Source: an uncultured Granulosicoccaceae bacterium
GTDB lineage: Bacteria; Pseudomonadota; Gammaproteobacteria; Granulosicoccales; Granulosicoccaceae
Direction: 5' to 3'
Assembly (NCBI GenBank): GCA_937922945.1
Contig: CAKZUP010000068.1
Span: 1 to 64,000, forward strand
Length of the DNA: 64,000 bases
Below the pieces are notes generated by a model, which worked only from the letters and a program-made list of their open reading frames with translations, ran no database searches and was not told the origin of the DNA. Both the position numbers and the translations under genes were made by a program. Positions 1 through 9,291 of the stretch are shown here, one piece after another (within the stretch, counting starts at the first letter, position 1; each line of letters begins with the position of its first letter).

Positions 1-3000
1 TTGCGGCGCATCTGGGAAAAGCCGCTGGCAAAACACAAAAGAAAAAGGCCGCTGCAGCGTCCAAAAAGAAAACCGCCAGTCAGTCGACCAGTAAAGCCTT
101 AGCCAGAAAATCCGGCACAAGTGCAAAGAAAGTGCTTGGCAGGAAAAAAACGGCGGGCGGAACCGGTCATCAGCTATTTCTGTTTGACGAACCAACCACG
201 GGCTTACATTTTAACGACATTTCAAAACTGCTACTCGCGTTTGAAAAGCTGATAGAAAGCGGACACTCCCTGATCGTGATTGAGCACAATCTGGATGTTA
301 TTAACAATGCCGACCACATCATCGACCTTGGTCCAGCTGGTGGGGATGAAGGCGGCAAACTGGTTGCCCAGGGCACGCCAACCAAAGTTATGGCACATAA
401 GACCAGCGCTACAGCCAGAGCGCTGAGGGAATATCGCGACGCCACAGATAAACTCAAGCTGCCACAGGTGGCCGAAGCTAAAACACCGGCAAGCTCACGC
501 AAAAGAGCCACGGTGAGTAACGCCATACATGTGCAGCACGCACGTGAACATAACCTGAAAAATATCGACGTACAAATACCAAGAGACACATTTACTGTCA
601 TTACCGGCATGAGTGGTAGTGGTAAAAGTACACTTGCGTTCGACATTGTTTTCAACGAAGGACAAAGACGCTATCTGGAATCGCTGAACGCCTACGCTCG
701 ACAATTTGTACAACCCGCTTCCCGCCCAGATGTAGATGCCATTACCGGCATTCCGCCCACCGTTGCCATCGAACAGCGTACCAGTCGAGGTGGACGTAAA
801 AGCACAGTAGCCACCATGACCGAGATCTATCACTTCCTGCGTCTTATGTTTGTCAAACTAGGCGAACAGTATTGCCCCGATTGCGGTATACCCATTAGCG
901 CGCAATCGGTCGATGCGATAACCGCGCAAGTGATTAAAAAGCATCGCGGTAAAAAGGTTGAGCTGTTCGCCCCACTTATTGTTGATCGCAAAGGGTTTTA
1001 TACCGATCTGGCCAAATGGGCGCTGAACAAAGGCTTTATGCACCTAAGAGTAGATGGCGAATTACAGCCAACCGATCAATGGCCAAGACTGGACCGATTT
1101 CGCGAACACAGCATCGATCTGCCTTTGGGAAAATTCAGTTGCGATGTCAAACACGAAGCGACGCTTGTCGCAATGATCCAACGCGCAGTTGATTTTGGTA
1201 GCGGCGTGGTCAAGATCGGTACCAGTGCCAAGAACGAAGTGCTGTTTTCAACGCAACGCGCCTGCCCCAGTTGCCAGAACAGTTTTCCCGAACTCGATCC
1301 GCGCATGTTCTCCTATAACTCAAAACATGGCTGGTGCGAGGAATGCTACGGCACCGGAGAACTTATCGCAGGCTTCGATGAAGAACAAAGTGGTGAGGAA
1401 AAAGGTTGGCACAACAACGAAGAAGACAATGACACCTGCCCCGCCTGTGAAGGCCAGCGGCTTAAACCCGAATCGTTAAGCGTGTACTTTAATGATAAGA
1501 ATATCGCTGAATTTACCAGCCTTGCTATCGACAAAGCCATGCATGCGTTCGATAACATTAAATTGTCTGAGCGCGAAGCGCTCATTGCACGAGACAGTCT
1601 TGCAGAACTTCGCTCCCGGTTAGCTTTTTTAAACGAAGTGGGCCTGGCTTATCTATCACTCGACAGAGCTGCACCCACGCTCAGTGGCGGCGAGGCGCAA
1701 CGCATTCGTCTTGCTGCACAATTGGGTTCAAACCTGCGCGGTGTCTGCTACATCCTCGACGAACCTACCATCGGTTTGCACCCTCGCGATAATCGCATGC
1801 TCCTAAATACACTTGGCATGCTGCGACACAAAGGCAATACCATTGTTGTTGTCGAACACGATGAAGAAACCATTAGCAGCGCTGAACACATTATTGATAT
1901 CGGCCCTGGTGCAGGTGTTAGAGGTGGTGAAGTCGTTGCCACAGGGACGCTTAAACAGGTTAAAAACAATAAAGCATCGATTACCGGCCAAATGCTCGCC
2001 AAACCATTGCAACACCCGCTCTACAAACCGCGTGTAAAACCTGAGCACACGCTAAGCATTACCGGCGCCGACCTGCACAATCTGAAATCGGTGGATATCG
2101 ATATTCCGTTGGGGCAACTGGTTGGCATCTCCGGTGTATCCGGCTCAGGGAAAAGTACCTTGGTAAGGCGGGTGGTGAACGATAGCTTACGCGTTTTAAA
2201 TGCACAAAAGCGCAACCGTAAAATAGGCAAACCGACCGGATGCAAGAAAATCACCGGCTGGGAAAGTATCGATCGAGTGCTTGAGGTTGACCAAACGCCT
2301 ATTGGCAAAACACCCCGCTCCTGCCCGGCAACCTATATCGGTTTCTGGGATACCATTCGCCGCTTGTTTGCCGACACCACTGAAGCACGTATTCGGGGTT
2401 ACAGCGCCAGCCGCTTCTCGTTTAACGTATCAGGTGGCCGTTGTGCTGAATGCGATGGCCAAGGCATGCAGCGCATAGAAATGAATTTTCTGCCCGACGT
2501 TAAGGTGCCTTGTGAAGTGTGCTCAGGCGCTCGCTTCAATACAGAAACCTTGTCGGTTTTATATAAAGATAAATCCATTGGTGATGTGTTGAACATGAAC
2601 GTAGACGACGCCGTGGAATTTTTCGCCGCCCACAATGCATTGCACCACCCGTTGAAGTTACTGCAAGACGTCGGCTTAGGTTATCTGACTCTAGGCCAAC
2701 AAAGCCCCACCTTAAGCGGCGGTGAGGCGCAAAGAATAAAACTGGTTAGTGAGTTATCCAAAGCCAAGCCGGTACTCAAAGACAATAGTGGAAAAGCGGT
2801 GAGTCATACCCATACACTGTACATTCTCGATGAACCCACCGTTGGCCTGCACATGGCTGATGTGGAAAAACTCATCCATGTGCTGCACCGACTAGTGGAT
2901 GCGGGCAACTCTGTCATTGTTATCGAACACAACCTCGACATCATGGCAGAAGCCGACTGGCTAATCGACATGGGGCCTGAAGGCGGAGATGGCGGCGGTA

Positions 3001-3086
3001 AAGTGGTTGCTTGCGGAACACCGCAGAAAGTGGCCCGCTCCAAACGCTCTCGCACCGCCCCATTTTTGGCTGACATGCTCAAATGA
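1..3086 (+). CDS. uvrA: Tandem (double) UvrA-type excinuclease subunit A, 5' end outside window
   Basis: DNA-damage recognition ATPase of nucleotide excision repair. The reading frame is open from base 3, so the gene starts upstream of the window. What is visible begins with the end of one UvrA unit: a Lys/Ala-rich stretch (bases 3-170), then Walker B DEPTTGLH near base 186. A whole second UvrA unit follows, with Walker A GMSGSGKST (about 606-632), LSGGEAQR (about 1681), DEPTIGLH (about 1757), a second Walker A GVSGSGKST (about 2131), LSGGEAQR (about 2712) and DEPTVGLH (about 2829). Zinc-type CxxC pairs occur near 874, 1264, 1339, 1438, 2443 and 2509. The UvrB-binding-like segment seems present. 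Two fused UvrA units would make a protein of about twice the usual 940 residues; such fusions are known. A conventional uvrA may exist elsewhere. Confidence 0.9.
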   Translation, partial: AAHLGKAAGKTQKKKAAAASKKKTASQSTSKALARKSGTSAKKVLGRKKTAGGTGHQLFLFDEPTTGLHFNDISKLLLAFEKLIESGHSLIVIEHNLDVINNADHIIDLGPAGGDEGGKLVAQGTPTKVMAHKTSATARALREYRDATDKLKLPQVAEAKTPASSRKRATVSNAIHVQHAREHNLKNIDVQIPRDTFTVITGMSGSGKSTLAFDIVFNEGQRRYLESLNAYARQFVQPASRPDVDAITGIPPTVAIEQRTSRGGRKSTVATMTEIYHFLRLMFVKLGEQYCPDCGIPISAQSVDAITAQVIKKHRGKKVELFAPLIVDRKGFYTDLAKWALNKGFMHLRVDGELQPTDQWPRLDRFREHSIDLPLGKFSCDVKHEATLVAMIQRAVDFGSGVVKIGTSAKNEVLFSTQRACPSCQNSFPELDPRMFSYNSKHGWCEECYGTGELIAGFDEEQSGEEKGWHNNEEDNDTCPACEGQRLKPESLSVYFNDKNIAEFTSLAIDKAMHAFDNIKLSEREALIARDSLAELRSRLAFLNEVGLAYLSLDRAAPTLSGGEAQRIRLAAQLGSNLRGVCYILDEPTIGLHPRDNRMLLNTLGMLRHKGNTIVVVEHDEETISSAEHIIDIGPGAGVRGGEVVATGTLKQVKNNKASITGQMLAKPLQHPLYKPRVKPEHTLSITGADLHNLKSVDIDIPLGQLVGISGVSGSGKSTLVRRVVNDSLRVLNAQKRNRKIGKPTGCKKITGWESIDRVLEVDQTPIGKTPRSCPATYIGFWDTIRRLFADTTEARIRGYSASRFSFNVSGGRCAECDGQGMQRIEMNFLPDVKVPCEVCSGARFNTETLSVLYKDKSIGDVLNMNVDDAVEFFAAHNALHHPLKLLQDVGLGYLTLGQQSPTLSGGEAQRIKLVSELSKAKPVLKDNSGKAVSHTHTLYILDEPTVGLHMADVEKLIHVLHRLVDAGNSVIVIEHNLDIMAEADWLIDMGPEGGDGGGKVVACGTPQKVARSKRSRTAPFLADMLK

Positions 3087-3194
3087 CGGTGCATTATTCG
3101 GTTCCAGACCCACCGATGCGCCACTGACGCGTCGCTAAAGGGCATGTTATTTGCGTAGTCCATCACAGTTTCGTCAATCGACCAACTGTGGCTC

Positions 3195-4466
3195 ATGGAT
3201 ATATTAAGAACAATACAAACAGTAGCGAACGGCCCGCGAACCGCACTGACACAGCGCCCGCTCGGCGAGTTCGCCGTGCTCGGGGCGCTTATGCTGGCGC
3301 TTCAGCACGGTTACACAGGAGTCTCCGGCAATACACCGGCAGCAGGTCCGTTGGCGGCCGATGCACCATTTACGTTGCAGCAAGACGCTGCACAAACAGT
3401 TGCAGCTATCGGTGCAGGCGCTTCGTCCGATACAACACAGACATCTGAAGTTGTTGCGCGCAATATCGACAGCCTTGTTGATACAATAAACAACCCAACC
3501 GCATGGGTGCACCGAATTCTGAATGAAGCACCTGTATTAAGCTCGGCAAAGCCAAACACCTCCGAGACATCGCTGCGCTTCAACACGAACCTCGCTGAAC
3601 CTAACAGCGCGTATCTATTTGCGTCTAAACTGAAAAAGCCCCTGTTTAAAGCGATAAACACAAACCCGTTCGCAATCGAACGTGTTGAATCAGAAGCACT
3701 CTCTATCTGGCAAATCAATCAAGAGTTTGCGTTGGCAAGGAATTACAGCGAATCACCAAAAAGAAAATGGCCAGCCAGAACCGACGGTAAATTTGTCATT
3801 ATGCTCGACCCCGGCCATGGCGGTAGTGATCCGGGTTCGATCGGGCACAACGGCTTAAAAGAAAAACTACTCACTCTTGATATTGCAAAACGCGCAGAAC
3901 GTATTCTGGAGAAGCAAAGTAACATTACTGTATTGCTAACGCGCGATAGCGACACTGGCATGTCACGCAAAAGTCGCGTGCAACGTGTCAAAGACAGTCA
4001 GGCCGATATGGTGGTGTCTTTGCACTTGAACCACTTACCGCAAACCGATGTAAATCTTGTTGAAACGTTTTATGCAGCGCCACACAATATTCACGAAAGC
4101 ATTGAAAAGCAGCGTGCAAACCAAAATGGCTTTGTAAAAGCTGCAGCTGGCCATAATGTCGATCTGTCTTTTACACAGGGCTCTAAACAGCTTGCATCAC
4201 TGATGCAAAAAAACGTCTACCAGGCGGTGATAGAAAACAACCCGGACACCGATAACGCTGGCGTCAAGCAGGACACGCTATATATCCTGACCCGCAGTTT
4301 CACACCTGGCGTGCTGATTGAACTGAGTTGTTTGAGTAACGTGCAGGAGGCCGAACGCCTGAATGAACCTGCGTACAGGCAGACTCTTGCAGAAGCATTA
4401 GCCCGCGGTATCGGCGAATATTTGAAAACTCCCGCTGCGAAACAGCAATTTGGACCAGAAGTGTGA
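3195..4466 (+). CDS. N-acetylmuramoyl-L-alanine amidase (Amidase_3 family)
   Basis: Zinc amidase that cleaves the amide bond between MurNAc and the stem peptide, normally in the periplasm during cell separation. The catalytic domain fills the C-terminal half. DPGHGG carries the first zinc histidine (about H208), the Glu in GLKEK is the likely second ligand, and SLHLNH the third. IELSCLSN near the C-terminus corresponds to the usual VETGFLSN catalytic Glu motif. The first roughly 190 residues hold a short hydrophobic stretch near residues 28-37 and no recognisable AMIN domain. There is no clear cleavable signal peptide, so export is inferred. It lies 108 bp after uvrA and probably has its own promoter. 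AmiA/AmiC-like assignment at family level only. Confidence 0.88.
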   Translation: MDILRTIQTVANGPRTALTQRPLGEFAVLGALMLALQHGYTGVSGNTPAAGPLAADAPFTLQQDAAQTVAAIGAGASSDTTQTSEVVARNIDSLVDTINNPTAWVHRILNEAPVLSSAKPNTSETSLRFNTNLAEPNSAYLFASKLKKPLFKAINTNPFAIERVESEALSIWQINQEFALARNYSESPKRKWPARTDGKFVIMLDPGHGGSDPGSIGHNGLKEKLLTLDIAKRAERILEKQSNITVLLTRDSDTGMSRKSRVQRVKDSQADMVVSLHLNHLPQTDVNLVETFYAAPHNIHESIEKQRANQNGFVKAAAGHNVDLSFTQGSKQLASLMQKNVYQAVIENNPDTDNAGVKQDTLYILTRSFTPGVLIELSCLSNVQEAERLNEPAYRQTLAEALARGIGEYLKTPAAKQQFGPEV

Positions 4467-4749
4467 TTGATTCTGCGTTTCGCGTAGTAGAAATGAGATC
4501 CAGCCCCACGAATGGGCCGTAGCGAATAAGCATAATACTCCCACACAACGCAGCGATACCGCGGTAGTCAAGCCCCGCCACTACGCTGAACAGCAAACGC
4601 CCGAGCCAGTTACCAGAGACGCTGCCTTGGGCGTTTTGCTGTGTGCCATTCACACTTCGCCCCTAAGCCATAATCAGTCGATCAGCGTATTGCAAAGCGT
4701 CACCTTTAATGTAACGCTTCAAATTCAGGCTCTCGTCGGATTTATCATT

Positions 4750-5922
4750 ATGCATCAGCAAAAGCTCATCGATATACAACAACGATTAAAGCAACCGATT
4801 GCCAAAGCCCGAGGCTTGCCCAACGATCGCTATATAACCGACTCAGCATTTGACGATGATCGCCGTCATGTTGCTGGCGCTAGCTGGTCATGCATTGCTT
4901 TTGCTGAAGATTTGCCGCAAAAAAATTATGTGCTACCCATCGATTTTATGGGTATCCCACTGGTGATAACCCGCGACAGTGAAGACACACTGCGCGTATT
5001 TCATAACGTGTGCAGCCACCGAGGTATGCACTTGGCAGAACAGCCTTGCAAGACCAAAGGCTTGCTGGTCTGTCCGTATCATAGTTGGAGCTACAAGATG
5101 AGTGGAGAGCTTCGCGGCACACCACACATAGGTGGCTACGGTGAACACCAACACCCCGATTTCGATCGCGATGCAGGTGCACTTAAAGAAGTGCCTTCAG
5201 CCGTCTGGCTCAACGCTGTGTTTATTAATCTCTCCGCAGATGCTATCCCGTTCGACGATTATATTGCCCCGCTTACCCGCCAGTTCAATGAATTATGTAG
5301 CGCAGAAGACAGGCTCAAATTTATTTCAGGCGAGGCCGACTGTCGCACCAGCATGACCGTAAAATCCAACTGGAAACTACCGGTAGAAAATTATCTTGAG
5401 TCGTACCATCTACCTACCGTGCACCCAGAGTTAAATAGGATTTCGCCGCTCGATGTGCATTTTGATTTAGAACGATTTGCGAACGGCGGTGGGCAAGGCA
5501 GCGAAAACTATACGCGTACTCAAATTAACAATAGCCATTTACCTTCACTTGCCAGTTGGCCTCAACACAAACAGAATCTGGCCGTGTACCCGGTGCTATA
5601 CCCCAATACATTAATTGGTCTGCACTCAGATCATTTATTTATTATGTTCCTTCAACCCACGGCCACCAATGAAACGGTTGAGCATGTGCGAATCAGTTAT
5701 GTCGGTGAAGACTCTCTTACCGAACCATACAAAGCGCACCGTGAAAGCCTTCTCGATTCGTGGACCAATGTCTTCGGCGAAGATATTTTCGCAGTGGAAC
5801 GCATGCAAAAGGGACGCGCATCTCCGGGTTATGAAGGTGGCATATTCTCACCCGCTATGGACAAACCAACCGTGCACTTCCATGAATGGGTAGCTGACCA
5901 ACTGGTGAAGAACAGCAGCTGA
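4750..5922 (+). CDS. Rieske [2Fe-2S] aromatic-ring-hydroxylating type oxygenase, alpha subunit
   Basis: Non-heme iron oxygenase of the ring-hydroxylating/quaternary-ammonium monooxygenase superfamily. The Rieske motif is C88-x-H90 (CSHRG) and C108-xx-H111 (CPYH). The mononuclear iron motif follows around NYLESYHLPTVHPE, with two histidines spaced as in the family. The frame is open upstream to 4627. I chose the ATG at 4750 because the preceding 41 residues are not Rieske-like and the resulting 390 residues match the family length. The pattern recalls glycine-betaine or carnitine oxygenases as much as arene dioxygenases, so the substrate is unknown. No reductase gene lies nearby. A dimethylglycine-dehydrogenase-like gene at 51 kb would fit betaine breakdown, but the two are not linked. 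Confidence 0.85.
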   Translation: MHQQKLIDIQQRLKQPIAKARGLPNDRYITDSAFDDDRRHVAGASWSCIAFAEDLPQKNYVLPIDFMGIPLVITRDSEDTLRVFHNVCSHRGMHLAEQPCKTKGLLVCPYHSWSYKMSGELRGTPHIGGYGEHQHPDFDRDAGALKEVPSAVWLNAVFINLSADAIPFDDYIAPLTRQFNELCSAEDRLKFISGEADCRTSMTVKSNWKLPVENYLESYHLPTVHPELNRISPLDVHFDLERFANGGGQGSENYTRTQINNSHLPSLASWPQHKQNLAVYPVLYPNTLIGLHSDHLFIMFLQPTATNETVEHVRISYVGEDSLTEPYKAHRESLLDSWTNVFGEDIFAVERMQKGRASPGYEGGIFSPAMDKPTVHFHEWVADQLVKNSS

Positions 5923-6004
5923 AAAAAAGCGTAAGCTAAACGAACTCGGTTTCCAGGCAAGCTTGGCTTACCAGACAATCCCGGTTAAATGAGAATTCAC
6001 AAAT

Positions 6005-6223
6005 TTGCGATATAAAGACGGCGAAGTCCCTAACCCCTTGTACCCTCACAGTGAAAGCATGCACCACATGCTGACCCTGTCCATGCTCATGAGCATCGTG
6101 ATTGGAATCGTACTGTTTATTCTTGGCTGGCGGGGTAATGTACTGTGGCTGAAAGTGTGGAGCGTGATTCTGATCGTTCTAAGCATCGGATACTTGATTG
6201 CCGATGCGCTAAACATATTTTAA
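6005..6223 (+). CDS. Small two-helix membrane protein
   Basis: 72-residue protein with a polar N-terminus (about 20 residues) and two strongly hydrophobic segments, roughly residues 25-42 and 48-68, predicted as a membrane hairpin. I do not recognise a family. The start is uncertain: the frame opens after a stop at 5990, giving TTG at 6005, and an internal ATG at 6059 would still keep both helices. It lies 82 bp after the Rieske oxygenase on the same strand and could be co-transcribed with it, but nothing ties it functionally. Confidence 0.55.
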   Translation: MRYKDGEVPNPLYPHSESMHHMLTLSMLMSIVIGIVLFILGWRGNVLWLKVWSVILIVLSIGYLIADALNIF

Positions 6224-6243
6224 CCTGGGGATTTAAAAGACGT

Positions 6244-6732
6244 TTAGCGTTTCTGCTTTTGACGTCGTCGTCGAAGCCGCTCTACTTCCGCTTCAGTGGT
6301 AGTTCTACCCACACCCCATGTTAGTGTCACAGGTTTAGCATCGACCAGTTCACCTTTCAGGTTCAGCGCAGGTAATTCAAGTTGGTGCGCGTGAAATTGC
6401 ACCCGTAACAGGCTTGATATAAGCCCTTCAACAGAGCGGTGTCGAATGATGTACAAACGGCGATACCGATGAACGCGCAGTTTGCCGAACTCTTTATTCA
6501 ACAGGGAGCGCACCTGACTTACCGTAGAGGCTCTAACGGTTTCACCATAATCTGCGAGCAATCGTTCCAGATTATCGATTTCAACCGAAGCCTGATAGCT
6601 TAGGTGACGCCGCATGGACAGCATCTGCGCCTCATGCGAGCTTGATACCGTTTGCTTTGAGGTATCCGAGCTTCTAAAACCAGCAAGTTCAACAATAACT
6701 GCAGAAGACGAGCTCAGGCCAGATGTTGACAT
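6244..6732 (-). CDS. Hypothetical protein resembling a degenerate GGDEF domain
   Basis: 162 residues from ATG 6732, chosen because GGAA lies about 5 bases upstream; a GTG at 6750 is the alternative. I do not recognise a named family. The pattern resembles a GGDEF (diguanylate cyclase) fold: SVEIDNLERLLADYGETV where active enzymes have the DxDxFKxxNDxxGH region, RVHRYRRLYIIR where they have RYGGDEF, and VTLTWGVG near the C-terminus like the VTxSxGVA strand. The signature GG(D/E)EF itself is absent (RRLYI), so catalysis would be lost. The C-terminus is very basic (RRRRQKQKR). If the reading is right it is a receptor-like or vestigial domain. It converges with the small membrane protein gene, 20 bp apart. 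Confidence 0.6.
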   Translation of the reverse strand: MSTSGLSSSSAVIVELAGFRSSDTSKQTVSSSHEAQMLSMRRHLSYQASVEIDNLERLLADYGETVRASTVSQVRSLLNKEFGKLRVHRYRRLYIIRHRSVEGLISSLLRVQFHAHQLELPALNLKGELVDAKPVTLTWGVGRTTTEAEVERLRRRRQKQKR

Positions 6733-7094
6733 AGATTTTCCAGAAACCACTGTTATGTTTTTTAGAATCCGTGCGTGTGAATGCAGTCACAGTACTAAAG
6801 CAACCACACAATGAACAGCGTATTACAGGAACTCGGAATGAACCGTTCAACCTCTGCAAGCACAACTTATCTTGCGTTAGCACCTTTTATCACACATGTT
6901 TTTATCACCACATGCTGATGCAACACATCGACGCAATACTTTAGTATCAATCTGTATAGGATTCTGCGTTGAACACAAAACTAAAACACCCGAATTCGCG
7001 AAGGATTTTACCCTGATGCGTTGAATTGCGGCAACTTGTATCGGTCGTTTTGTGACGCCAATCTTTCGACATCAACTACGTGGTTAATTTATTG
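6733..7094. other. Intergenic stretch of about 360 bp
   Basis: AT-rich spacer upstream of the GGDEF-like gene and downstream of a phosphoribosyltransferase gene. It must hold the promoter of the GGDEF-like gene. A 35-codon ORF at 6811-6918 (+) has no ribosome binding site and no recognisable sequence. No terminator or repeat was found. Confidence 0.4.
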
Positions 7095-7667
7095 TCAGCT
7101 GTTTTGGGAATGCGCACCTTTTAAGATGGCATATAGTTCTGGTCTGTGTTGTTCTACTTCTGCGTCGGTTAAACCTTCTAGCGAATGTGGAAACTTTAAC
7201 CACTGATCGGTTTCGTGCAGAAAGTAATCAGGGACCCTATCGGTTTGGTTTCGATCTGGTTTGTAGTACGGCACAGCAATTCGAACATCCTTTGGAAAGT
7301 TGCGACGTAGCAGAACTTTTAACCGCGCAATAACTGCCTCAATACTGCGACCTGTGTCGAAAACATCGTCCACGATTAGCAACGAATCGTCAGCAGACAT
7401 TTTCTTTATCAGATAGCTCAAACTGAACACCTGCACTTCGCTGGCTTGCTGGTCGATACTGTGATAGGACGCCGTACGAATAGCGATATGATCGGTTTCA
7501 ATGCCACGGTAGGCGAGCAGCTCCTGCACCGCTATACCCATAGGAGCACCGCCACGCCAAATAGCCACAATGAACGTGGGACGGAACCCGCTGTTATAGA
7601 CCTTGGCCGCCAAGCGGAAGGAATCCTCTAACAACTGCTGTGCATCGAGATAAATCTTTTCCGACAT
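7095..7667 (-). CDS. Phosphoribosyltransferase family protein (copy 1)
   Basis: Type I phosphoribosyltransferase fold. The PRPP-binding loop is LLIVDDVFDTGRS, two acidic residues followed by DTG, and a WRGG loop lies near the N-terminus. The start is placed at ATG 7667 because the matching paralogue at 7752 begins at the equivalent residue (MSEK versus MSNK); the frame stays open upstream to 7781. 190 residues. It looks like a hypoxanthine/xanthine-type enzyme (COG2236-like), but the base substrate cannot be read from sequence. It is transcribed divergently from its paralogue, with 84 bp between start codons. Confidence 0.82.
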   Translation of the reverse strand: MSEKIYLDAQQLLEDSFRLAAKVYNSGFRPTFIVAIWRGGAPMGIAVQELLAYRGIETDHIAIRTASYHSIDQQASEVQVFSLSYLIKKMSADDSLLIVDDVFDTGRSIEAVIARLKVLLRRNFPKDVRIAVPYYKPDRNQTDRVPDYFLHETDQWLKFPHSLEGLTDAEVEQHRPELYAILKGAHSQNS

Positions 7668-7751
7668 TTTCAGGTTAGTTTTGTCTGCGTGAGCGCCCGA
7701 CGGGCAGGCGTTGGAGTACACTGACCATATTGCCATAACTTCACTGCGCAC

Positions 7752-8333
7752 GTGAGCAACAAGCGTTTTATAACCGAACAAGAGCTACTCGAAGATGCCT
7801 ACCGGCTGGGTGTAAAAATCTTCAATAGCGGATTTCATCCTACCTTTATCGTGGGCCTCTGGCGCGGTGGCAGCAGCGTAGGCATTGCAGTGCAGGAATG
7901 CCTGCAATACCTCGGCGTTGAAACCGATCATATCGCCATTAGAACCTCCTATCGTGGCATGACCAGCTACCAGCAAATGGTCGACAACCCACAACAGGAA
8001 ATTCGGGTACACGGCACGCAATATCTGCTCGAAACGTTAAATCAGGAAGATGCCCTGCTGATTGTCGACGATGTGTTTAGCTCCGGTCTTACCACCAACG
8101 CCGTGGTCGACCGATTGTCATCCCGGCTCAAGCTCAACACACCACAGCAGGTGCGGGTTGCAGCACCTTGGTTTAAACCGCAAAAGAACCGATCTGGCAA
8201 GAATCCTGATTTCTATTTGCACGAGACCGACGATTGGCTGGTTATGCCGTATGAAGTGGCAGGACTCAGCGATCAGGAAATAGACCAACACAAGGGCTTT
8301 TTGCGGCCCATTCTGGAATCACTGGATTCATGA
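7752..8333 (+). CDS. Phosphoribosyltransferase family protein (copy 2)
   Basis: 193-residue paralogue of the divergent neighbour. It has the same order of motifs: N-terminal LLEDAYRL, LWRGGSSVGIAVQE, TDHIAIRT, LLIVDDVFSSG and DFYLHETDDWL. In the PRPP loop the usual T of DTG is S (SSG), a difference from copy 1 that may alter activity or specificity. It also has a 10-15-residue insertion after the TDHIAIRT segment. The start is GTG 7752. The stop overlaps the ATG of the DUF368 gene by 4 bp (ATGA), so the two are translationally coupled. Confidence 0.82.
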   Translation: MSNKRFITEQELLEDAYRLGVKIFNSGFHPTFIVGLWRGGSSVGIAVQECLQYLGVETDHIAIRTSYRGMTSYQQMVDNPQQEIRVHGTQYLLETLNQEDALLIVDDVFSSGLTTNAVVDRLSSRLKLNTPQQVRVAAPWFKPQKNRSGKNPDFYLHETDDWLVMPYEVAGLSDQEIDQHKGFLRPILESLDS

Positions 8334-9238
8334 CACAAGATCTAAGCGTTTTTCTCAAAGGCGTTGCGATGGGTGCAGCCAATGTTATCCCCGGCGTATC
8401 CGGCGGAACCATTGCACTAATCACAGGCATTTATGAGCGGCTGATTAACGCGATTAAGGCGTGCGATATCACGGCCATAAAACTGTTGCTCGCCAGAGAC
8501 TTCAGCGGCGTGTGGAAACATGTTGATGGTCGTTTTTTAGCCGCTATTGGTCTGGGTGTTATTGTCAGTATTGTGACGCTGGCAAAGTTATTTGAGTATT
8601 TGCTGGCAACCCATGAGCGTTTTACCATGGCGTTTTTCTTCGGGCTTATATTGTTATCGCTGTATTACGTTGCCAAGCGCATCAGTCATTGGTCACCCGC
8701 CGTTATTGCAGCGCTTATTATTGGCTCGGCTATCGCAATTGGTATAGCCCTGCTCGCCCCTGCCTCAGAAAACAGTTCGTTCTTCTACGTTTTTCTATGC
8801 GGCGTGATTGCCATCAGCAGTATGATTTTACCTGGGCTGTCAGGTTCGTTTGTACTGATCATTATGGGTAACTACGCTTTAGTGTTGGGCGCTATTAGCT
8901 CTATGTCGATGGACATCCTTGTGCCACTTGCACTGGGCTGTGCAGTCGGCATTATTCTTTTCTCGCATGTGATCGCCTGGATATTCAAACATTTTGAAGA
9001 TCAAACACTTGCATTGATGACAGGCTTTGTACTCGGGTCTCTGGTGGTCATCTGGCCATGGAAAGACGCCTTAATGCAATTGGTGGAGCGTGAAGGCAAA
9101 GAACCAAAAGAAGTGGTTCAGGCGTATAACTGGTTCGTGCCTGAGATGGCCAGCTCTGATACATGGATATGCGTTGCGCTCATGATTGCTGGTGCAATAT
9201 CCATCTATCTGATGGAACGATTTGCTGCTAAACCGTAA
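8330..9238 (+). CDS. DUF368 polytopic membrane protein (polyprenyl-phosphate transporter family)
   Basis: 302 residues, about eight membrane segments. The N-terminal signature MGAANVIPGVSGGT and the internal partner MILPGLSGSF are the paired PGxSG repeats typical of DUF368. DUF368 proteins have been shown in other bacteria to recycle undecaprenyl phosphate across the inner membrane (PopT), alongside DedA proteins. That role is inferred here from the family. The start codon overlaps the stop of the phosphoribosyltransferase gene by 4 bp. Confidence 0.88.
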   Translation: MTQDLSVFLKGVAMGAANVIPGVSGGTIALITGIYERLINAIKACDITAIKLLLARDFSGVWKHVDGRFLAAIGLGVIVSIVTLAKLFEYLLATHERFTMAFFFGLILLSLYYVAKRISHWSPAVIAALIIGSAIAIGIALLAPASENSSFFYVFLCGVIAISSMILPGLSGSFVLIIMGNYALVLGAISSMSMDILVPLALGCAVGIILFSHVIAWIFKHFEDQTLALMTGFVLGSLVVIWPWKDALMQLVEREGKEPKEVVQAYNWFVPEMASSDTWICVALMIAGAISIYLMERFAAKP

Positions 9239-9249
9239 ACTTAGCGCCG

Positions 9250-9291
9250 CTATTATTGTTCACCTATTATTGCTCACCTATTATTGTTCAC
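9250..9291. repeat. Three tandem 14-bp repeats
   Basis: Unit CTATTATTGTTCAC at 9250-9263, 9264-9277 (one T to C change) and 9278-9291. The array sits just downstream of the DUF368 gene and runs into the stop codon and last codons of the beta-helix gene, read on the other strand. Confidence 0.95.

Noticed and set aside
170-655. Long minus-strand ORF of 161 codons
   Set aside because: It lies wholly inside uvrA, with unusual composition and no family motifs; a shadow frame.
4496-4521. AGATCC-N16-CGTA before the Rieske gene
   Set aside because: The first base of the -35 element differs, the site is over 200 bp from the start codon, and a nine-base match like this is expected by chance in a window of this size.
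6811-6918. 35-codon ORF
   Set aside because: No ribosome binding site and no recognisable protein; composition fits random sequence.
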